64,000 nucleotides of DNA from contig PUQB01000439.1 in the NCBI GenBank assembly GCA_003024785.1, positions 1 to 64,000 of the forward strand, written 5' to 3'. This stretch comes from Selaginella tamariscina. Lineage: Eukaryota > Streptophyta > Lycopodiopsida > Selaginellales > Selaginellaceae. Positions 11,702 through 24,243 of the stretch are shown piece after piece. Under the pieces are notes generated by a model, which saw only the letters and a program-made list of their open reading frames with translations, did no database searches and was not told where the DNA came from. Every line of letters starts with the position of its first letter. Within the stretch, counting starts at the first letter, position 1. A program made the translations under genes and the position numbers.

Positions 11702-13205
11702 CGACCCTTTACTTTGGACGTTGACTGTTGTTACCTACTGTACTATGTTGATGGACCCTAGATGTAGTAGGAAACAGGCCCGCTTAGTGCACTTGGGTAT
11801 CTGGTGATGGTCCGGCCGGGTGTCATTAGGTATTTGCAGGAAACTCTAAGCGAAGCTAGAACTTACCTTCTAGAAACCCACCCCCAATTTTGACGTCCCG
11901 AATAGGCTGATTGGTCTTTGCAGATGAGTTCGGCGTGTTAAGTAGGGTTAGGAACACCCTAGGGTTGACCTAACCCTAGGGTTGCCCTAACCCACGCCCT
12001 AAAACCCCCACCCCCTTGGGTAGGGTTTAGGGGTAGGAGTAAGGGTGAGTTATAGGCTCATATTGCTAATTTATCTAAGGGGCTAGAATTCAGTGCCAGC
12101 CCACTAACACAAATAGGAAAAGAGGGGGGGGGGGGCTCCGTCACATAAATAAGGTAGAGTATACGTAGGAGAGCTCCTGGGTTCATGAATGAGTTCGTTG
12201 CTCTTCTGCCGGTGCAAGCTTCAGCTTGTGTCGTTAAGGTACAACCCTCTGTTGTGCCGCCCTAACTTCCAGATGCAGGGGTACGTCCCACCTTCGGGGT
12301 AGCTTACCCTTAACGTTGGCGAATCCATGCCTGGGAGGTCTTGTCGGGATGCACGTTCCAAGAAGCAGAGGTTGAGGCTTGTCTCCAGCCTCCTCCTCCA
12401 CGTCAAGCTAGGAGCAACACTCACAGCTAACAGGCACGTTCGTGTCCTTGTCCAACTGTGGGTGGGTCTTGTTGACAGGTTTCCTTACCTGGTCTGAGGG
12501 TATTGAGGGGTTCTAGAGTTGGCATTTAGGAGCCACGTTTGTGGCACTTGGTGCAACTCTTGAATCTAAGGGCTATGGCATGATAGCCCACATCGGGAAG
12601 GCAGTGTCACATGGAGATGTGACACTGGGCTAAACGTCACATGGTACAACACCTAGGCACGCCCTTTGGGGTTATGTCATGGGCTTGTCGCCAAGGGGTT
12701 GGATACTCTAGCAAAAGACATGCTTGTGCTTGCACTAGGGTGCTAAGCCTTGGGCATCCGCTCAAGGGAGGTTAGGTCTCATAACTAGGTGTGCTTTGGC
12801 ACACTTGGCTAGGGGAGTGTTCTCCTTGGAATTCAAGGGTTGAACAACCTAAGCTGTTAGCAGAGCCCTTTCGTGAGGCACTCGCAAGGTCATGTGCTTA
12901 GGGTTATCCCAAACCTAGCCTTAGGGAGTTTGCTTAGCAGAACACTCGTGTCCGCCTACGGCGCACACTCGTGTCCTCACTAAGTACTAGCCCTAGGTCT
13001 AGGGTATAACTTGGCCACTCAAACCCTTAGGGGTTAGTCGTGGTTCAGGGTACCCCTTGTCGCCCTAAAGGGGTTGTACTCCCGGATGAGGGTGATTCCT
13101 CAAGGGGTAAGTGACGATGCCTTAGCTCTGTCAGGGGTATGTGTGGAACACACGTCTCCTTGATGGGGGTTAGGGCATGAGCCTGTCTAGGTCTTCTAGG
13201 GCAAG

Positions 13206-13340
13206 ACCCTAAGTCAACTAGGGTTATCCCTCAAGGGTTTTGGGGGTAGACACTCTAGGGAGACTTAGGCTAAACCCTAAGTCAACTAGGGTTATCCCTC
13301 AAGGGTTCTGGGGAGACATTCTAGGGAGACTTAGGCTAAA
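13206..13340. repeat. Two-copy ~67-bp tandem duplication inside the solo LTR
   Basis: The unit starting ACCCTAAGTCAACTAGGGTT and ending GGGAGACTTAGGCTAA appears twice in a row with minor differences. Confidence 0.85.
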
Positions 13341-13505
13341 CCCTAAGTCTCCTGTCCACTTGGGCATTAGAGTCTAACCCTAGGGGTCGTTGGGGTTGTT
13401 CTGGGAAACTTAGCGTTGCTCACACAGGGTGATGACGCCGAATGGCCACCTGGCAGCCACGTGTTGCCACGTGTTGGCCCTTTGGGTTAAAACTCTGACA
13501 CAAGA

Positions 13506-14230
13506 AATAGCTACTCCACACTTGATGAAGCAATATCATGTGGTTGATCTTCATGTATCAGGACAACCGCCCCAATCAACATTGCAATAGCCCACATATG
13601 TTGTTGTAGAATCTCCCATGTAGCAAAGGCCAAAGATGATTGTGCCCTGTAGGTATCACTCTCTTTACACCTTCCCAATGTTGGTTGCCAAGATTATGTA
13701 GAAATTTGTTCAAAACTCCCACTGAGTTTGAAATATCTAGCCTAGTGCACATTGCAAGATAAACCAAGCTACCAACTATTGAAGCATAAGGAATATTCTA
13801 CATCAGAATCTTCTTCTCTTCATTCTTTGGCTCCATCTCCTTGGTTAGCTTCTTTCCAGCTAGTGTAGGTGTAAGAACAACCTTGCAACTACCCATCTTG
13901 AAAAAAACCTGCTTCGTGTACCTCTCTTGCTTTTAACTAAGATTCTCTGATGAAATCTATCTTGGGAAATCTTCAAACCCAAGATACATTGCAGCTTGCA
14001 AATTTGTCATGTTGAACTGCTTCCTCATCAAATTCCTTATTGCCACCACATCCTTCTCCCCTTGCAAACAAGAAGTAGATCATCCACATACAAGACAATG
14101 ATGATCCTTTGGGTACTTGTAGTTTTGGTGTAAACTCCATCGTCAGCTTCACTTTTCTTGAAGCCATAATTATCAAAGAACTTGTTGATCTTCTAGTACC
14201 AAGCCCTCATACTGTACTTCAATTCATAGA
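13506..14230 (-). pseudogene. Copia reverse transcriptase (C-terminal part)
   Basis: Contains a YVDD-containing stretch near 14075-14090 and YLAMCTR.DISNSVG with HNLGNQHWEGVKR (13620-13770), typical of Ty1/Copia RT running into RNase H. Several frame changes. Confidence 0.8.
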
Positions 14231-14775
14231 TGGATTTCTTTAGCTTGCACAATTGATGCTCTCTCCCAACTTCTTCGAATCCTGGAGGTTGCCTCATGTC
14301 ACCTCATGCTCCAGATCCCATGAAGAAAAGTTGTCTTCACATTAAGTTGATGAAGCTCCAAAATCCTCTTTTGTTGCTATCACCAAAACCATCTAATGCC
14401 TTTGGTCTATGTGTACCCAATCACCACCAATCTCGCTCAATAGTGCTCCACAATACCATCCGCATTGTACTTCTTCTTGAAGACCCACTTGCTTCCCACT
14501 AGATTCTAGAAATTCCATTGTCCACCAAGATCCACGTCTTGTTCCTTCTCATAGACTCAATTCTCTCTTCCATAGTAGCTAGCCATTTCTTTGCATCAGG
14601 TCCACTCAAAGCCTCCTTCAATGTGTGAGAATCACCATTCACGACTACCACTGAATGTGTCAAAAAATCCCCAAAATGTTCTCGTGGAACCCATCCATTG
14701 ATCTAAGTGTGGAGATGTCTTGCAAGAATCTTTTTTGTTTTGGTGCTTTGGAACAGATGATGACTCCCCATGTTG

Positions 14776-15830
14776 CTATACAGGTTCTTCATGTTCTCCC
14801 TTTGGCTCCTTGCACATCCAACTGCTTCCCTTGCTATTGATCTTCCACAGAAGGAAGATCTCAAGACCTGCATTGTCATGCTCATCAAAGATGACATGCC
14901 AACACCTTACCACCTTTCGGTGCTCCACATCCAAAAGTTTGTACCCCTTGCTACAATCACAATAGTCAACAAAGATGCATTCCCTACTATTATCATCCAA
15001 CTTGCTCCTTGTCTCCTTTTGAACCAACCTCCAAGCTCTGCATCCAAAGATTCTCAGCTTGGACAAATCACATGACTTACCACTCCATGCAGATTTTAGT
15101 ACAACATCTTGCAACGATCTAGTTGGAACTCAATTGGTAATGTACATAGATGTGTGCACGGCTATCCCCAAAACTTTGGGTCTAAATCCTTATGCTTCAA
15201 CATGGACTTTACCTTCTCCACAATGGTCTGCATCCGTCTCTCCACAACACCATTTTGCTTATGATCATAGGGAAGAATGATGCCATGTTGTTCACAAAAG
15301 CTCCCAAAAGCCTTGGATGTGAACTCACCACCATTATCCATCCTCAAACATTTAATCTTGTGTCTAGATTCCAACTCTACTGCAGCCTTGAACTGCTAGA
15401 ATATCCCAAACACCACTTTTTTGTCGCATGGTGTAGATTCAACATTTCCTGCTAAAATCATCCACAAACAACATGATATACCTTGCACTTGTTAATGATG
15501 TTTGCTTGGCAGGCCCCCACACATCCCTGTGAACCAACTCCAAAGGTTCCTTCGCACAACTTTGACTCCGCTATGGAAAGGGCTCACAATGTTGCTTTCC
15601 CAAGATGTAACTTTTACAAATCCCCAACTCATAGGATTTGAAGTGCCCATCTCTTGCTTAAGCATTGGTCTTAAACTTCGTTCATTAAGGTGCCCTAATT
15701 GTTGATGGCATGTGGATAGCTCCATAAAATCTTTCTTTAGAACTATTGTAGATGCCTCCAAATTGGATGCCTCGAGCTTGTACAAGTCTCCACTTTTGTA
15801 CTTTCTCCAACAATGCACTTGCTACACCAC
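14776..15830 (-). pseudogene. Copia GAG-pre-integrase and integrase
   Basis: From 15830 downward on the minus strand: LYKLE, CHQQLGHLNERSL (zinc-binding pre-integrase), then CLRMDNGGEFTSKAF (D and E of the catalytic core; 15.3 kb), PYDHKQNGVVERRMQ, and KLRIFGCRAW (14.8-15.1 kb). Frames change several times. Confidence 0.82.
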
Positions 15831-15831
15831 A

Positions 15832-18680
15832 AATTGGTCTAAGAAGTCGCAAAAGATGTTGTTCATTATGTGTTGGAACACGGTTGGGGCATTTGTAAGT
15901 TCGAAAGGCATCACTATGTACTCGAAGTGACTATACCTTGTATGAAAGGCAGTCTTTCACTCATCGCCTGAATTCCGTACAAGATTGTAGACCCTCGTAA
16001 GTCGATCTTTGTGAACACCTTTACTCCTCGTAGCGGATTGACAAGTTCTGGGATCAATAGTAACGGGTACCAATTCCAAATGATGACTTGATTTAAACCT
16101 CTATTGTTCATAACCAAACACAAACTCCCATTTTTCTTCTTGACAAAAAAGATAGGTGCCAAGTTGTCCTCGATGTATTAGCAAAGAATCTCCAATTCTC
16201 TAGGTGACAATGCATAAATCGGTCCGAACGGTGGAGTTTTCCCCTCTACAAGATCGATAGGACAGTCGTAGGACCTGTGAATAGGAAGAATTGCAGCCTT
16301 GTGCTTATTAAAAACGTCCTAAAATGAGTGATACTTGGATGGCAAGGAAGAAGTAGGAGAAGGAAAAGGAAATTGAAAAACAGGAGAGTCAATACATGAG
16401 AGGTAAAAGAGGATGTAGGAGTTACTTGAAAAGTAAAAAGATGAAAAGGAGCAGGATCAATGGCAAGTTCATGCATAGTAGTGGTAAGAACGCAAAGAGG
16501 AGAAGGAGGGAGCTGTGAATGAAAAAGAGGAAGGATCTTGGGAGATGGAACAGAAGCAGAGTAACAGAGAGAGACGGGATTGAGATCCAACTAGCAAGGA
16601 TGCCAAAAGGCCAACCTTTTGTGCATCAGTTGAGTACCAGCGTGGTTGTATGCAGATCAAAAGCTTGATTTAATTTAGGAAACCTTGAAAATCGACGCGA
16701 TTGCCATTGAACTTCTCTAGCATGCTGATCTTTGGCTCTAAAGAAGAGTTTGATGGAGAAGAAACCACAATGCTTGAGAGAGAGCTTGCACAACAGCCTT
16801 GGAGGATGTATCAACAGCTGCATGCGCTGCGTTGGTGGAACCTTGCAGATCTGTGACCACTTGGTGCAAAGTGGCCAGCTCATGAAGTAACATTTGGTGC
16901 TCGCGTTGGAATTGCTCAAAATCTAACATGATCCGTGAAAGAAAGAAGAAAAAAAAAGCAAGGGAGAAAACCTAAGGAAAAAAAATAATTGAAAATCGGG
17001 GAGTTATAAAAGGAGTTACTATTAAATTGTCAAGCCACAATCCAAGAATAAGGAAGTTTGATTCAGGAGTAGAACAAGGATTAGGAGCATGATAGGAACT
17101 AGGAACTAAGCCATGATTCAAGGAGGCTTGACTCAGGAGTATGATAAGGACTAGGAATAGGAGCAAGACAAGAACAAGACAAGATTGATCGTAGAAAGAC
17201 TGGTGTTGATAATAATTGATTGTACAACAATTAGGTCGGAACTTTTATGCTTACAACTTCAAGAGCTAATATGGTCACAATCAATACATGGTTTGTGTAA
17301 CTCGAACCATGGTGTGCCAAGAATAACTGTGTACTGAAGATTATAGATCATGTTAAAGAAGATTGTGCATAGGTTCTCCTAATGTGACCTATACTGGCTC
17401 GGATTCCTCAACAATTGCCAGATGCTACAGGTCTAGAATCCATGACTGAGACTGGAACTTGATATGGTAACTTCTTCAACTTGATGGAATGCCAATGAAC
17501 AAAATCATGATCCATGAAACAGGCATTGGCTCCAAAATTTAGCAAAGTTGAGGCAATCACCTTCTGGCCTGTTGTAATGGAAAGCTAGGCTTATGTTGCA
17601 AAGGACTTACTGACTCGAGATGATGGGATGAAGCCAACTATGTCCAAGGATTCTTAGTGTTTAGGATGTCCAGCCAAACGGCTTGACTTTGACTAGACTT
17701 ACTCGTTTAACTGCTCGTCCAACTTATTAAGGACCTCAAAACTGTTACTCCTACTCAAGGGCTTGGGACTTTGGGGAGGAACATGGTCGATCACACACCT
17801 GGGACTGTAGGGGTGGACATGGTTGATCATGCACCTGGTTTTGTTGGGGCAGCTCATTGCAATATGACATGGACCACCAGATAAAGACACAAAACATTGG
17901 TCCTACGACGATGCTTCTTTGCTTCGGTCAAGGGTCATGACGTCTTGCTTAAGTTTTTTCACATTCCATGGGAGCTAGACCATCCATAGGAATAGAAAAA
18001 TGAATTGGTATCATGTTGGGTGTCACTGAGGGTGATGTTGTTGCTACTGCATACTTATGTATACTCCATGGGACGGGGTGCTTAGAGACATTCAAAACGC
18101 TGCTCAAATAATCGGTTATCACATCATACAACATAACTAATGGCCATATGGAGTCTTTGGATCATCATGGAAAGTCAAAATGAAGTCCTTAACATTGTTG
18201 TGAAGACCATGATGAAATTGATCTATCAAGGCTTCTTCATCCCAAGGAACATCACATGCCAAAAGATGGAACTCGAAGGCATACACAGATGCTAGACAAT
18301 TTCCTTGATTGAGTTGACGAATCATGTTGATTGCCATATGAGTATTGTCTATGTCACCAAAATAATTCTTGAACTCTTTCACAAACTCCTCAAAATCATC
18401 AAGTAATGGTGAATTCTTTCCAAAAGAAGGGCAAACCACACTTGTGCAATTCCTATGAGAAGTAATTCGACCAACCCCACCTTCAAACGATCATCCGAAT
18501 AACGACTAAATTCATACAAATTACTAAATAAACTTGATTCATGAATCCACGAAATTGAGACTTTGTCCCATTGAATTTCTTTGGTAAGCTCACCTTTGGT
18601 TCATTTACCACCACATGAGCACCTAGCCTTGGCAACTGTTTTTGTAACTGACCAATTTGCCTTGTGAGCTCATTCACATG
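15832..18680 (-). mobile_element. Ty3/Gypsy retrotransposon fragment inside the Copia element
   Basis: Same strand as the Copia. In element order: gag-like pieces (PKVSLPKKFNGT near 18.6 kb; FEEFVKEFKNYFGD and YAFEFHLLACDVPWDEEALI at 18.14-18.44 kb), a decayed aspartic-protease region with a LNFGANACFMD-like remnant of the active site (about 17.4-17.6 kb), and RT (APIFFVKKKNGSL, RGLNQVI, KVFTKIDLRG, then [20 protein letters not shown] down to 15832). The RT stops before its YVDD box and adjoins Copia pre-integrase sequence. Many stops. No Gypsy LTRs were recognised, and the right boundary (18.7-19.1 kb) is uncertain. Confidence 0.75.
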
Positions 18681-19399
18681 TTTTGCTAGCCTTTAGCCCT
18701 TCTTCATAAGGTTTTGCTTCTATTGTATCCATTGTGTCTTCTCCTACTCCAAATCTAACACCCTAGCATATTTAGCATCACTTAATCATATTCTCATGTT
18801 GGGCTGTCGTGATACAATTAAAACACAAATGGATATGAAAGGAAAATTCTGGTTCAAACTATTAGAAGCCAAGGCCTAAAACAAAAAATTTAACAATTCT
18901 TTTAAATTAAAAACAAAAGAACAATGAGAATTTACCCCACAACTAATGTTGAACCAAAATACGTAGACCTTATCCTAACATTCTTTAAATACCCCTTCTT
19001 ATTTGAAATATTCTCTAACATCCAATGATCTAGAATCTTCTAGGATAAGATTAAAATATTTTAGCATTTAATGTTCTAAAATCTTCTAGGATAAGATTGA
19101 AATATCCTGGTACATTCTATTGGTTCATGACACTAGCACAAGGTAAACGTCGTGCAACACTTAAATTGGCTTCCATCAAACTTCAAAGTCATTTTTCCCT
19201 TGCCAGCAATCCTCAATCGATGCTTGACTCCAACTCTAACGGTATGCTTCGTCTCCAACGGTTGATACCCCTCAAGCATTTTTTTATTGAACATCATGAA
19301 GCGGGTGCAACATGAGTCAAACCACCATGACTCATCCTCCTATTTGATTAGGGCATCTACAGAACACACAAACACCTCAAATGCAAAGGTTGATGCCTC

Positions 19400-20235
19400 A
19401 CTTCCCAAATCCTCACCATTGCTCTTATTCCAATTTACACGCAAAGGCATGCTTGTTATGCTTCTTAATGCTCTTGCCCTTGTGCCCAAAATCTGCTACA
19501 TGCTCCTTTTACTTCTCCTTCAAAAAATTCTTTTTCTTGCACAGACAAAATCTTGCAATATGACATAAACGCCACACTTGTAGCACGTCACGTCCTTCCA
19601 CCATGAGCTACTAGCCTCAGATTTGTCCATGCGTTCTTCTTTGAGTAGAAAGCTTAAGCCACAACCGATCCTTTTCCTTCAACTGTAGATGCCCTGCGAG
19701 TTCCTTCCCAGCAAATCATTGGTCTTCAAAGGATCCTTCCCACTACAAATCGAGATCCTCGTCATTACATAGGACGGAAACAATTATATCAAGATCGTCA
19801 TTGCTAGCAAAGTATCTAGAAGTTTTACCTACAAAGTTGTATTTAATTGAGTAAACTTTACCTTCATCTCACTCACATACTTTAATGGATCCTCCCTTCT
19901 TGCATCTTCTTAGTGAAGAATCCTTGGAATTGAGCTACTTGATAGCTAATGTTTTTCTTCTCATAGGCATCAAGCACTATCTCCCACGCCTTAGTTGTAT
20001 CCATTGCTTCATCAATTGTTCCCAACTGGGAATCTTTTACATACTGCAACACATTCTTAACTTGAGCATCCTTTTTCTTCCACTATTTCTACTTTGGATT
20101 AGTGAGATCTGATGGGCATATAGAGGTTCCATCAATGATCTCCCATAGCTCTAGCTCCTCCAACATGTTTTTCATCTTGATCTTCACATTCTTGTTGTCC
20201 AATTTGTCAATCTTGAACTTCAACTCGAAATTCTT
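19400..20235 (-). pseudogene. Copia gag
   Basis: The N-terminal part near 20115-20235 reads FELKFKIDKLDNKN, MKNMLEELELWEIIDGTS and CPSDLTN, a common Copia gag start. A CCHC zinc knuckle (CYKCGVY...HIARFC, with one frame change) lies at about 19545-19605. Frameshifts prevent a continuous protein. Confidence 0.72.
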
Positions 20236-20339
20236 CCCATCTTAGCTACACAGTCCGTCGACAACACCAAAAGAACCCCCACAAGCTGAATCCCTCACAA
20301 GATCAACACACACTCTTCACAAAAAATAAAAATAGATTA

Positions 20340-20356
20340 CACAAACTCTAATACCA
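20340..20356 (-). other. Primer-binding site of the Copia element
   Basis: On the minus strand TGGTATTAGAGTTTG directly follows the 5' LTR, matching the TGGTATCAGAGC-type site complementary to initiator Met tRNA except for one transition. Confidence 0.75.
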
Positions 20357-20497
20357 TATTAGGAATTAAAGAGTGCAACAACAAGAAGATGAACTCAACT
20401 CTACTCTCTACTTTATCTTTTTATTTACGATGCTACCACATCTTTAGCTAACAAGAATATTCCTCAATCCTATCTTCTAGAATATTCTCCTCTAACA
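20357..20497 (-). repeat. Copia 5' LTR
   Basis: About 141 bases, similar end to end to 11151-11311, followed on the plus strand by the target duplication TGCCTA. Confidence 0.85.
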
Positions 20498-20990
20498 TGC
20501 CTAAGCATTTTGTCAATGTATGTTGTTTATGTGAAATTAATGCTTCCTTCATAGTGATCTCTTGTCATTTCTATTCCCAACAATTGAGAAAACTAAACTT
20601 AATATGTCATGGTGTACTAGGAACTTTTTAATTATTACTCACTAATAAACAATCATCCACGAATACAACTAGTATACAAAACGTTCCTTTTTCCTTTCAA
20701 ATGTATAAATTACCATCAAAGTGCAACTTTGAGAATCCATTCTGGGTTAAGAAACCATGTATGCGAGCACTCATACAATTATTAAGAAGCATGTTAAGCT
20801 CATATAATGCTTGTACAAACGAGTCCTTCCCCTTATTAAAAACTCATGGGGTGCTTCATATAAACTTCCTCATTTAAGTATTCATTTAGAAATGTTGTCT
20901 TCACATCCATGTGATGTGCTGACAAATTGAATTCCGTCGCAAATGTTAACAAAGCTCGAATCTCGGGGGGTTTGCTATTATAACTTGGGT
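20498..20990 (-). mobile_element. Older Copia relic, RT side
   Basis: Minus strand carries Copia RT pieces: LSAHHMDVKTTFLNEYLNEEVYM (fragmented), FVQALYELNMLLNN, GFLTQNGFSKLHFD and a VVFVDDCLL remnant of the YVDD box. Stops are frequent. It is the upstream half of the relic at 10560-11150 that was split by the younger Copia. Confidence 0.7.
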
Positions 20991-22595
20991 AAAAACCAGG
21001 TATGTGCACCCAAAGGGGTTAAATTCTTAAGTAAAGTGTAGGTATGGTATACTTAAGGGGTTTAGCGTCATAGTTCTAACCTAGTGAGTTGACTACTTGG
21101 GTAAAGATTGTGGGATATGTGGGATATGTGGGCAAAAAGACTCAAGCATAACTAGGTCATTATGACCAGGGGCCTTTCATAACCCTTTGCCTAGTTGGCA
21201 TAAGGGAGAGGGAAAGGTTGTGACATTTAAGGTTTCTCTCTGTTTTACTTAAGATACTTGTAGGGTTAGGATGCAATTGGTGATCGTCTCTTTATTCGGC
21301 AGTGATGACTCATATTTAAATATTGATATTCTTAAAATGCAATCTCCCTAGTTCTATGAGAAAGAAAATGAAAATTGATCTTGAAGATATTCTTCTTCAA
21401 ATTGGGTTCTTTTAAATGTACAAGAAGACATAAAAACAAGAGATTAAATAGTTTTTAGATACTGCAATAGTTATTATCAAATGAGTAAAAAAGCAATCAC
21501 AAGTTGAAGTGATTTAAGAGGTATCAAATGAGCAACTTCAAATTCAGGTATGTATGTGTGTGCGGGGGATGTAACATATGACACACACATACTAACACAT
21601 ACACACATTAAGGCATAGACAAGTTAATGACCACTTTTCAAAATTCTAACCTAGTAATGAAATCAAAACTTGCTGAGAAGCAAGGAGAAGTGGTCGAGCT
21701 TGCATATGCAACTCTTTGTGATGAGGCTAGAATGGATAGGTTTCAAGTTGTAAGTAGTGATGTAAATGAAGAGTCAAGCTTCTCTATATGGTGCATTGAT
21801 TGTTGTAAGAGTATTGATAAAGGGCAAAACACTTGAGACACTTTAAAGAACTTCAAAATTATGCATTTGAAGTATAAAGTTCATAAAACAAGCTCTTGTA
21901 AAGCATGCAAAGTCAATATGTGAAAAGGTTATGTCTAATCAATCTTGTTTTGGCTCAATATTTGAAAAAAACAAGAAGCTTGTAAAGAAAGTTATATCCA
22001 AGGTTAATAAGTTTTGCAAGAATAAATATTATGATTTTATTTTATATGAAAGTTTAAATTTTAGCCAGTTATAGAAGGTGAAGATATAGATGGCTTATTA
22101 ATCCCACAAAGAAATATTTATATCAATATGTATGTGTAAGTGTGTGCATGACAAGGATACAAATCTAATATGTTATGGTTAACACATATAGGATCCTATG
22201 CACATAACATTATGGAGTATTTAGAATCCAAATCTCACCTTATTGGTATTACTTTGGGAGTATAACCTCTTTAGAATGACAAGAGGTACTCTACATAACA
22301 AGATGTACTATCTATACAGGTCCATGAATAACCCTAAGGGTTTGAGTGGTCAAAATGAAGAGAGAGAGGTAAAAGGAAAGCTTTGGATGATACTATTTCT
22401 AGTCAATTTAAGAAAATAAAAAGTTATTAATATTAATCAACCTCGAATTAAGTCATATTTGACACGTATATATATCATCATATTATATATTTTTTTATAT
22501 GTATTTGTACATATATTTATTTCTTGATTTTATTGGTCTACTTCTAAACCTGCTCTCCCAAGTAGTAAGTGTTAGGTGTCAAGACTCAATTTGTT
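20991..22595. other. Repeat-derived DNA without recognisable genes
   Basis: No coding content recognised. A stretch near 22325-22355 (AACCCTAAGGGTTTGAGTGG) matches part of the solo LTR (about 13020) in inverted orientation, suggesting more decayed copies of that family. A minor CA/GT repeat lies near 21550-21605. Confidence 0.35.
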
Positions 22596-22790
22596 ATAGT
22601 TTTTACTATGACTTTACCTTTTATTTTAAAGTTTAATTGTTGTTACCTACCAAGTTGTGTTGACAACCTTACATATAGTAGAAACAAACCTGTTTAATGC
22701 ACTTGGATATCTATTGATGATCAAACCGGGTGTCATTAAATTTTTATATAAAAAATTAAAGTTTGATTTCTTGGAAGGCTTTTTACACCA
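22596..22790. mobile_element. Decayed partial copy of the solo-LTR family
   Basis: Aligns with the first ~190 bases of the solo LTR (11680-11860): TTATAGTTTTTACTATGAC, GTTGTTACCTAC, TAATGCACTTGG and CCGGGTGTCATTA correspond in order. Most differences are G-to-A or C-to-T changes relative to the GC-richer copy (for example GGTCCGGCC versus GATCAAACC). The match ends after the stretch following GTGTCATTA. Confidence 0.75.
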
Positions 22791-24209
22791 TTCATGAATA
22801 TTATTGGGACACAGACAAATTAAGGAATAGCATTGGCAATAATGTTTAAATAATTAATTATTATTTAAATTGCACAAAATGTTTTAATATTCTAATCAAT
22901 AATCACATGAAATGAATTATTGAGAACAATATGTGGGGGATTTTGGTAGTGTAAGTATAAATATGGCAAATAAAGTGTAGATTCGAAACAATTTTTGTAT
23001 GACTCTAGAGGTGAGGCAAGTTGGCAAGCATAGCCAAGCACCAGGGAAATAGTAAAGTACTTTGGAAGTGTGGTTAGTATTGAAGGAACATTTAGGCACA
23101 CTAGGAAATGTGAAAAAGCTTGCTTTAACAATCTGTAATGTAATGTTTGTGCAAAAATACCACAAGAACATGTTATAGGCAAATGCTTGGAGGACAAGAA
23201 AGAAGAGGATTTTGATTAACAATAAATGGCAACCAATTGGATCATTTAAAAATTAAGGAGTTCTTAACTCAGTCATGAATGTCCACTTTTTAGTAAGAAG
23301 GCTGCATAGGATAGTTGCAAAGCTTTGATGTCATATAATAGCTCTTCAACGCATGTGAGAGACTTGAAGGCTAGTGTCTCAAAGGTTTTGGGAAAGGGGA
23401 TATGCATAAGTTTTGTAGAGACTTGTTGAAGCACACAAAAATGGCAAGTTTGAAAATAAAGCAACATTATGAAGTTTTTTTTAGATATTGTTTAAGCCAA
23501 GTGGAGGCAAGATATGGAGCAGTGCCACTAAAGAGTTGTTTGAAGCAGTGCATATATTTAAGGGGATACACATGCACAACTTCTTGAGTTTGAGCTTTGG
23601 TCTCAACAAAAAAACGAACCATTAAAAAAACCTTGAGCTATATGCATGAAGATATTTGCAAATCTTACAAGTACACATTGTGTGTGTATATGTTTGTGTG
23701 TGTGTGTGTGTGTTAGAAGACAAAGTCCTTATTTAAGCAAAACAAACACATAGACATGTACTTTCAAATGACATGTTTATCACAGTATACCATACTTTTA
23801 AGGATGGTTTTAAACACAAAGTGTATGTAATTATTGTGGAAGATGAGACTCGGAATTAAGCAATGTGTGCGATTCTTTATATGGGTTTGTGAGCTTAAAG
23901 GGGATAATCACAAGTGTGTAGGGATTTTACTATGTTGATGCTGGATAGGAAGGTTATAAAAACATTGCCAAGCTTTTTAGAATTGTAACAACTCAATGCC
24001 AATTCACAATTTGAAGAGATTTTAACATTATGGAAGCAAGAGTTAGAGGGTGTATTGGGCCCTATTGTAGGACATGCTTCGTATGGAGATGGCCAAAGAA
24101 ATAAGCTCATGTTGCAGTCTTACACAAGACCAAGAAAAATCTCTTTACACTGAAGTGGGATGGTTAGGTTTGTGTTCTCTCTCTCAAAAACAAACACACA
24201 CACACACAC

Positions 24210-24243
<34 letters not shown>

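Larger units (their letters stand above)
11680..13500. mobile_element. Solo LTR (1821 bp) inserted in the Copia RNase H
   Basis: Begins TGTCATAG and ends CTCTGACA, so it has the TG...CA ends with short inverted repeats (TGTCA/TGACA) of an LTR, and a perfect 5-bp target duplication (CAAGA). No gag or pol sequence is inside, so it is best explained as a solo LTR left by LTR-LTR recombination. It is GC-richer than its surroundings, contains many CCCTAA/TTAGGG-like words, a G-tract at 12125-12135 and an internal tandem duplication at about 13206-13340. Joining the flanks across one CAAGA copy makes the host Copia frame continuous, confirming the boundaries. Confidence 0.9.
11151..20497 (-). mobile_element. 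Ty1/Copia LTR retrotransposon, nested insertions, not autonomous
   Basis: Element on the minus strand bounded by two similar LTRs (11151-11311 and 20357-20497) and a TGCCT(A) target duplication. In element order it has a primer-binding site next to the 5' LTR (20340-20356), gag with a CCHC knuckle (19.5-20.2 kb), GAG-pre-integrase and integrase (14.8-15.8 kb), reverse transcriptase (13.5-14.2 kb), RNase H (interrupted by a solo LTR at 11680) and a purine-rich tract beside the 3' LTR (11312-11322). Stops and frameshifts occur in all parts. Between gag and integrase lies a Gypsy segment. The LTRs differ by small indels and substitutions, so the insertion is not recent. Confidence 0.85.

Noticed and set aside
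11940-13400. Interstitial telomere array
   Set aside because: CCCTAA-like words are dispersed and irregular; no run of perfect AAACCCT repeats, and the whole tract is explained as an LTR with target duplications.
16246-16590. Long minus-strand open frame with phenylalanine- and leucine-rich sequence
   Set aside because: Low-complexity composition without motif conservation, lying inside the Gypsy fragment; probably shadow coding of purine-rich repeat DNA.
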